A DNA stretch of 14,325 nt from assembly GCA_012728155.1 (NCBI GenBank), contig JAAYFR010000318.1, forward strand, positions 1 to 14,325, read 5' to 3'. This stretch comes from Bacteroidales bacterium. GTDB lineage: Bacteria; Bacteroidota; Bacteroidia; Bacteroidales; Dysgonomonadaceae. This document shows, one piece after another, positions 13,278 through 14,325 of the stretch. The notes below the pieces were generated by a model, which saw only the letters and a list, made by a program, of their open reading frames with translations, was not told the DNA's origin and searched no databases. Position numbers and translations under genes: made by a program. Position 1 is the first letter of the stretch, and every line of letters begins with the position of its first letter.

Positions 13278-14325
13278 TCACACACTCTTCATGCTGAGCT
13301 GGATCCTTTTCCGCTCCAAATCGACAGACAACACCCTGACCTTTACATGCTGGTGAAGCGAGACCACATCTGTGGGGTTGGAGACGAAACGATCGGCCAG
13401 CTCGGAGATATGTACCAACCCGTTTTCTTTGATGCCCACATCTACAAAACAGCCGAAATTGGTGATGTTGGTAATAATTCCGGATAGCGTCATCCCCTCT
13501 TTCAGGTCATTGATAGTGCGGATATCGGGATCGAATTCCAACACCTGCACCTGGGTACGCGGATCTCGCCCCGGTTTTTCAAGCTCCTGCAATATGTCGG
13601 TAAGCGTCTCTTCACCCACTGTTCCCGATTTATACCGATTGATATCGATGGTTTCGATTAACGGTCTATTGCCGATCAACTCTTTCATCGTACATCGCAG
13701 CTCGGCGGCCATCCGTTCTGCGATGGCATAACTTTCGGGATGGACGGCAGAGTTGTCCAGCGGGTTCTCTGCATCTGGAATGCGGAGGAAGCCGGCACAC
13801 TGTTCAAATGCCTTTTCTCCCAAGCGGGGAACTTTTTTCAGTTCTTTGCGAGAGCGAAAGGGACCTTGCTCCGCTCTGTAGTTGACGATGTTCTGTGCCA
13901 ATGCCTCACCCAACCCCGATACATAGGTGAGAAGATGTCGGCTGGCGGTATTGAGATTTACCCCTACAAGGTTCACACAGTTTTCCACTGTCCGGTCGAG
14001 TGACCGTTTCAGCTTTTTTTGATCTACATCATGCTGATATTGGCCAACGCCAATCGATTTGGGGTCTATCTTCACCAATTCCGCCAGCGGATCACTTAGC
14101 CGCCGTCCGATGGAGACAGCCCCCCGCACCGTTACATCATATCCGGGAAACTCTTCACGGGCTATCTTTGAAGCGGAATAGACCGATGCCCCGCTCTCAC
14201 TTACCACAAAGAGCTTCACCTCTTTCTCATAACGCAGGTTGGCGAAGAATCGTTCTGTTTCACGGCTGGCGGTACCATTGCCAATGGCAATGGAGTCGAT
14301 CCGGTAGGTAGAGATCAGTTTCACC
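13278..14325 (-). CDS. tex: Tex-family S1 RNA-binding protein, 5' part cut by the window
   Basis: C-terminal half (about 349 codons) of the Tex/Spt6-like transcription accessory protein, usually about 700-780 residues, a cytoplasmic nucleic-acid-binding factor. Visible in order are the YqgF/RNase H-like domain end with AIGNGTASRETE (about 13-24) and VVSESGASVYSASKIAREEF. The conserved segment IDPKSIGVGQYQHDV follows, then tandem helix-hairpin-helix motifs (VGVNLNTASRHLLTYVSGLG; PFRSRKELKKVPRLG). Last is an S1 domain at about 262-348 (GMTLSGIITNITNFGCFVDVGI...GLVHISEL...LSMKS). The GTG at 14324 is an internal valine, not a start, because the reading frame and family homology continue beyond the edge. 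The gene is convergent with rnhB, leaving only 6 bases and no visible terminator between them. Confidence 0.95.
   Translation of the reverse strand, partial: VKLISTYRIDSIAIGNGTASRETERFFANLRYEKEVKLFVVSESGASVYSASKIAREEFPGYDVTVRGAVSIGRRLSDPLAELVKIDPKSIGVGQYQHDVDQKKLKRSLDRTVENCVNLVGVNLNTASRHLLTYVSGLGEALAQNIVNYRAEQGPFRSRKELKKVPRLGEKAFEQCAGFLRIPDAENPLDNSAVHPESYAIAERMAAELRCTMKELIGNRPLIETIDINRYKSGTVGEETLTDILQELEKPGRDPRTQVQVLEFDPDIRTINDLKEGMTLSGIITNITNFGCFVDVGIKENGLVHISELADRFVSNPTDVVSLHQHVKVRVLSVDLERKRIQLSMKSV

Noticed and set aside
14322..14324. GTG as the start of the tex gene
   Set aside because: Tex proteins are about twice this length, and the visible part begins in the middle of the YqgF-like domain. 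The gene simply runs off the window.
1..14325. Mobile elements, CRISPR arrays, tRNA or rRNA genes, defence systems
   Set aside because: I looked for transposase or integrase motifs, regularly spaced repeats, terminal inverted repeats and RNA gene signatures and saw none. All long frames are explained by conserved housekeeping families.

Overview
The window looks like a chromosomal housekeeping segment from a member of the Bacteroidota, most likely order Bacteroidales. Several things point there: the gene order rpe-comEC-DHH phosphoesterase-DUF4827-glmM, DUF4369/TlpA and DUF4827 lipoproteins, a Bacteroidales-type DnaA, starts without Shine-Dalgarno sequences but with A/T-rich upstream bases, and promoter matches to the Bacteroides consensus TTTG-N19-TAnnTTTG. 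A family such as Dysgonomonadaceae is possible but is only an impression.

Left part (1-5638, minus strand). In transcription order: rpe (pentose phosphate epimerase), comEC (DNA-uptake channel), an NrnA-like DHH phosphoesterase, a short DUF4827 lipoprotein, and a phosphoglucosamine mutase (glmM) cut by the left edge. A near-perfect Bacteroidales promoter lies in front of rpe. A second possible promoter and a cUUCGg hairpin lie in front of the DUF4827 gene.

Centre (5639-9448). After a roughly 400-base divergent intergenic region come three plus-strand envelope genes: a TlpA-like thioredoxin lipoprotein with its own terminator, an N-acetylmuramoyl-L-alanine amidase with a SPOR-like tail, and an MCE/MlaD-family lipid-transport protein. 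The amidase-MCE spacer holds nested inverted repeats that could fold.

Right part (9449-14325). A 531-base gene-free stretch precedes dnaA. Most of it is extremely A/T-rich (about 23% G+C over 9601-9840 by my count) and contains two inverted DnaA-box matches, so it is a candidate oriC or dnaA autoregulatory region. dnaA overlaps by one base a calcineurin-like phosphoesterase lipoprotein, followed by rnhB (RNase HII). The convergent tex gene, cut at its 5' side by the right edge, ends 6 bases from rnhB.

No mobile element, CRISPR array, tRNA or rRNA was seen. I see no convincing new multi-gene system. The most interesting points are the dnaA upstream region, the coupled dnaA-phosphoesterase junction, the non-catalytic tail of ComEC, and small structured or repeated elements in the spacers.
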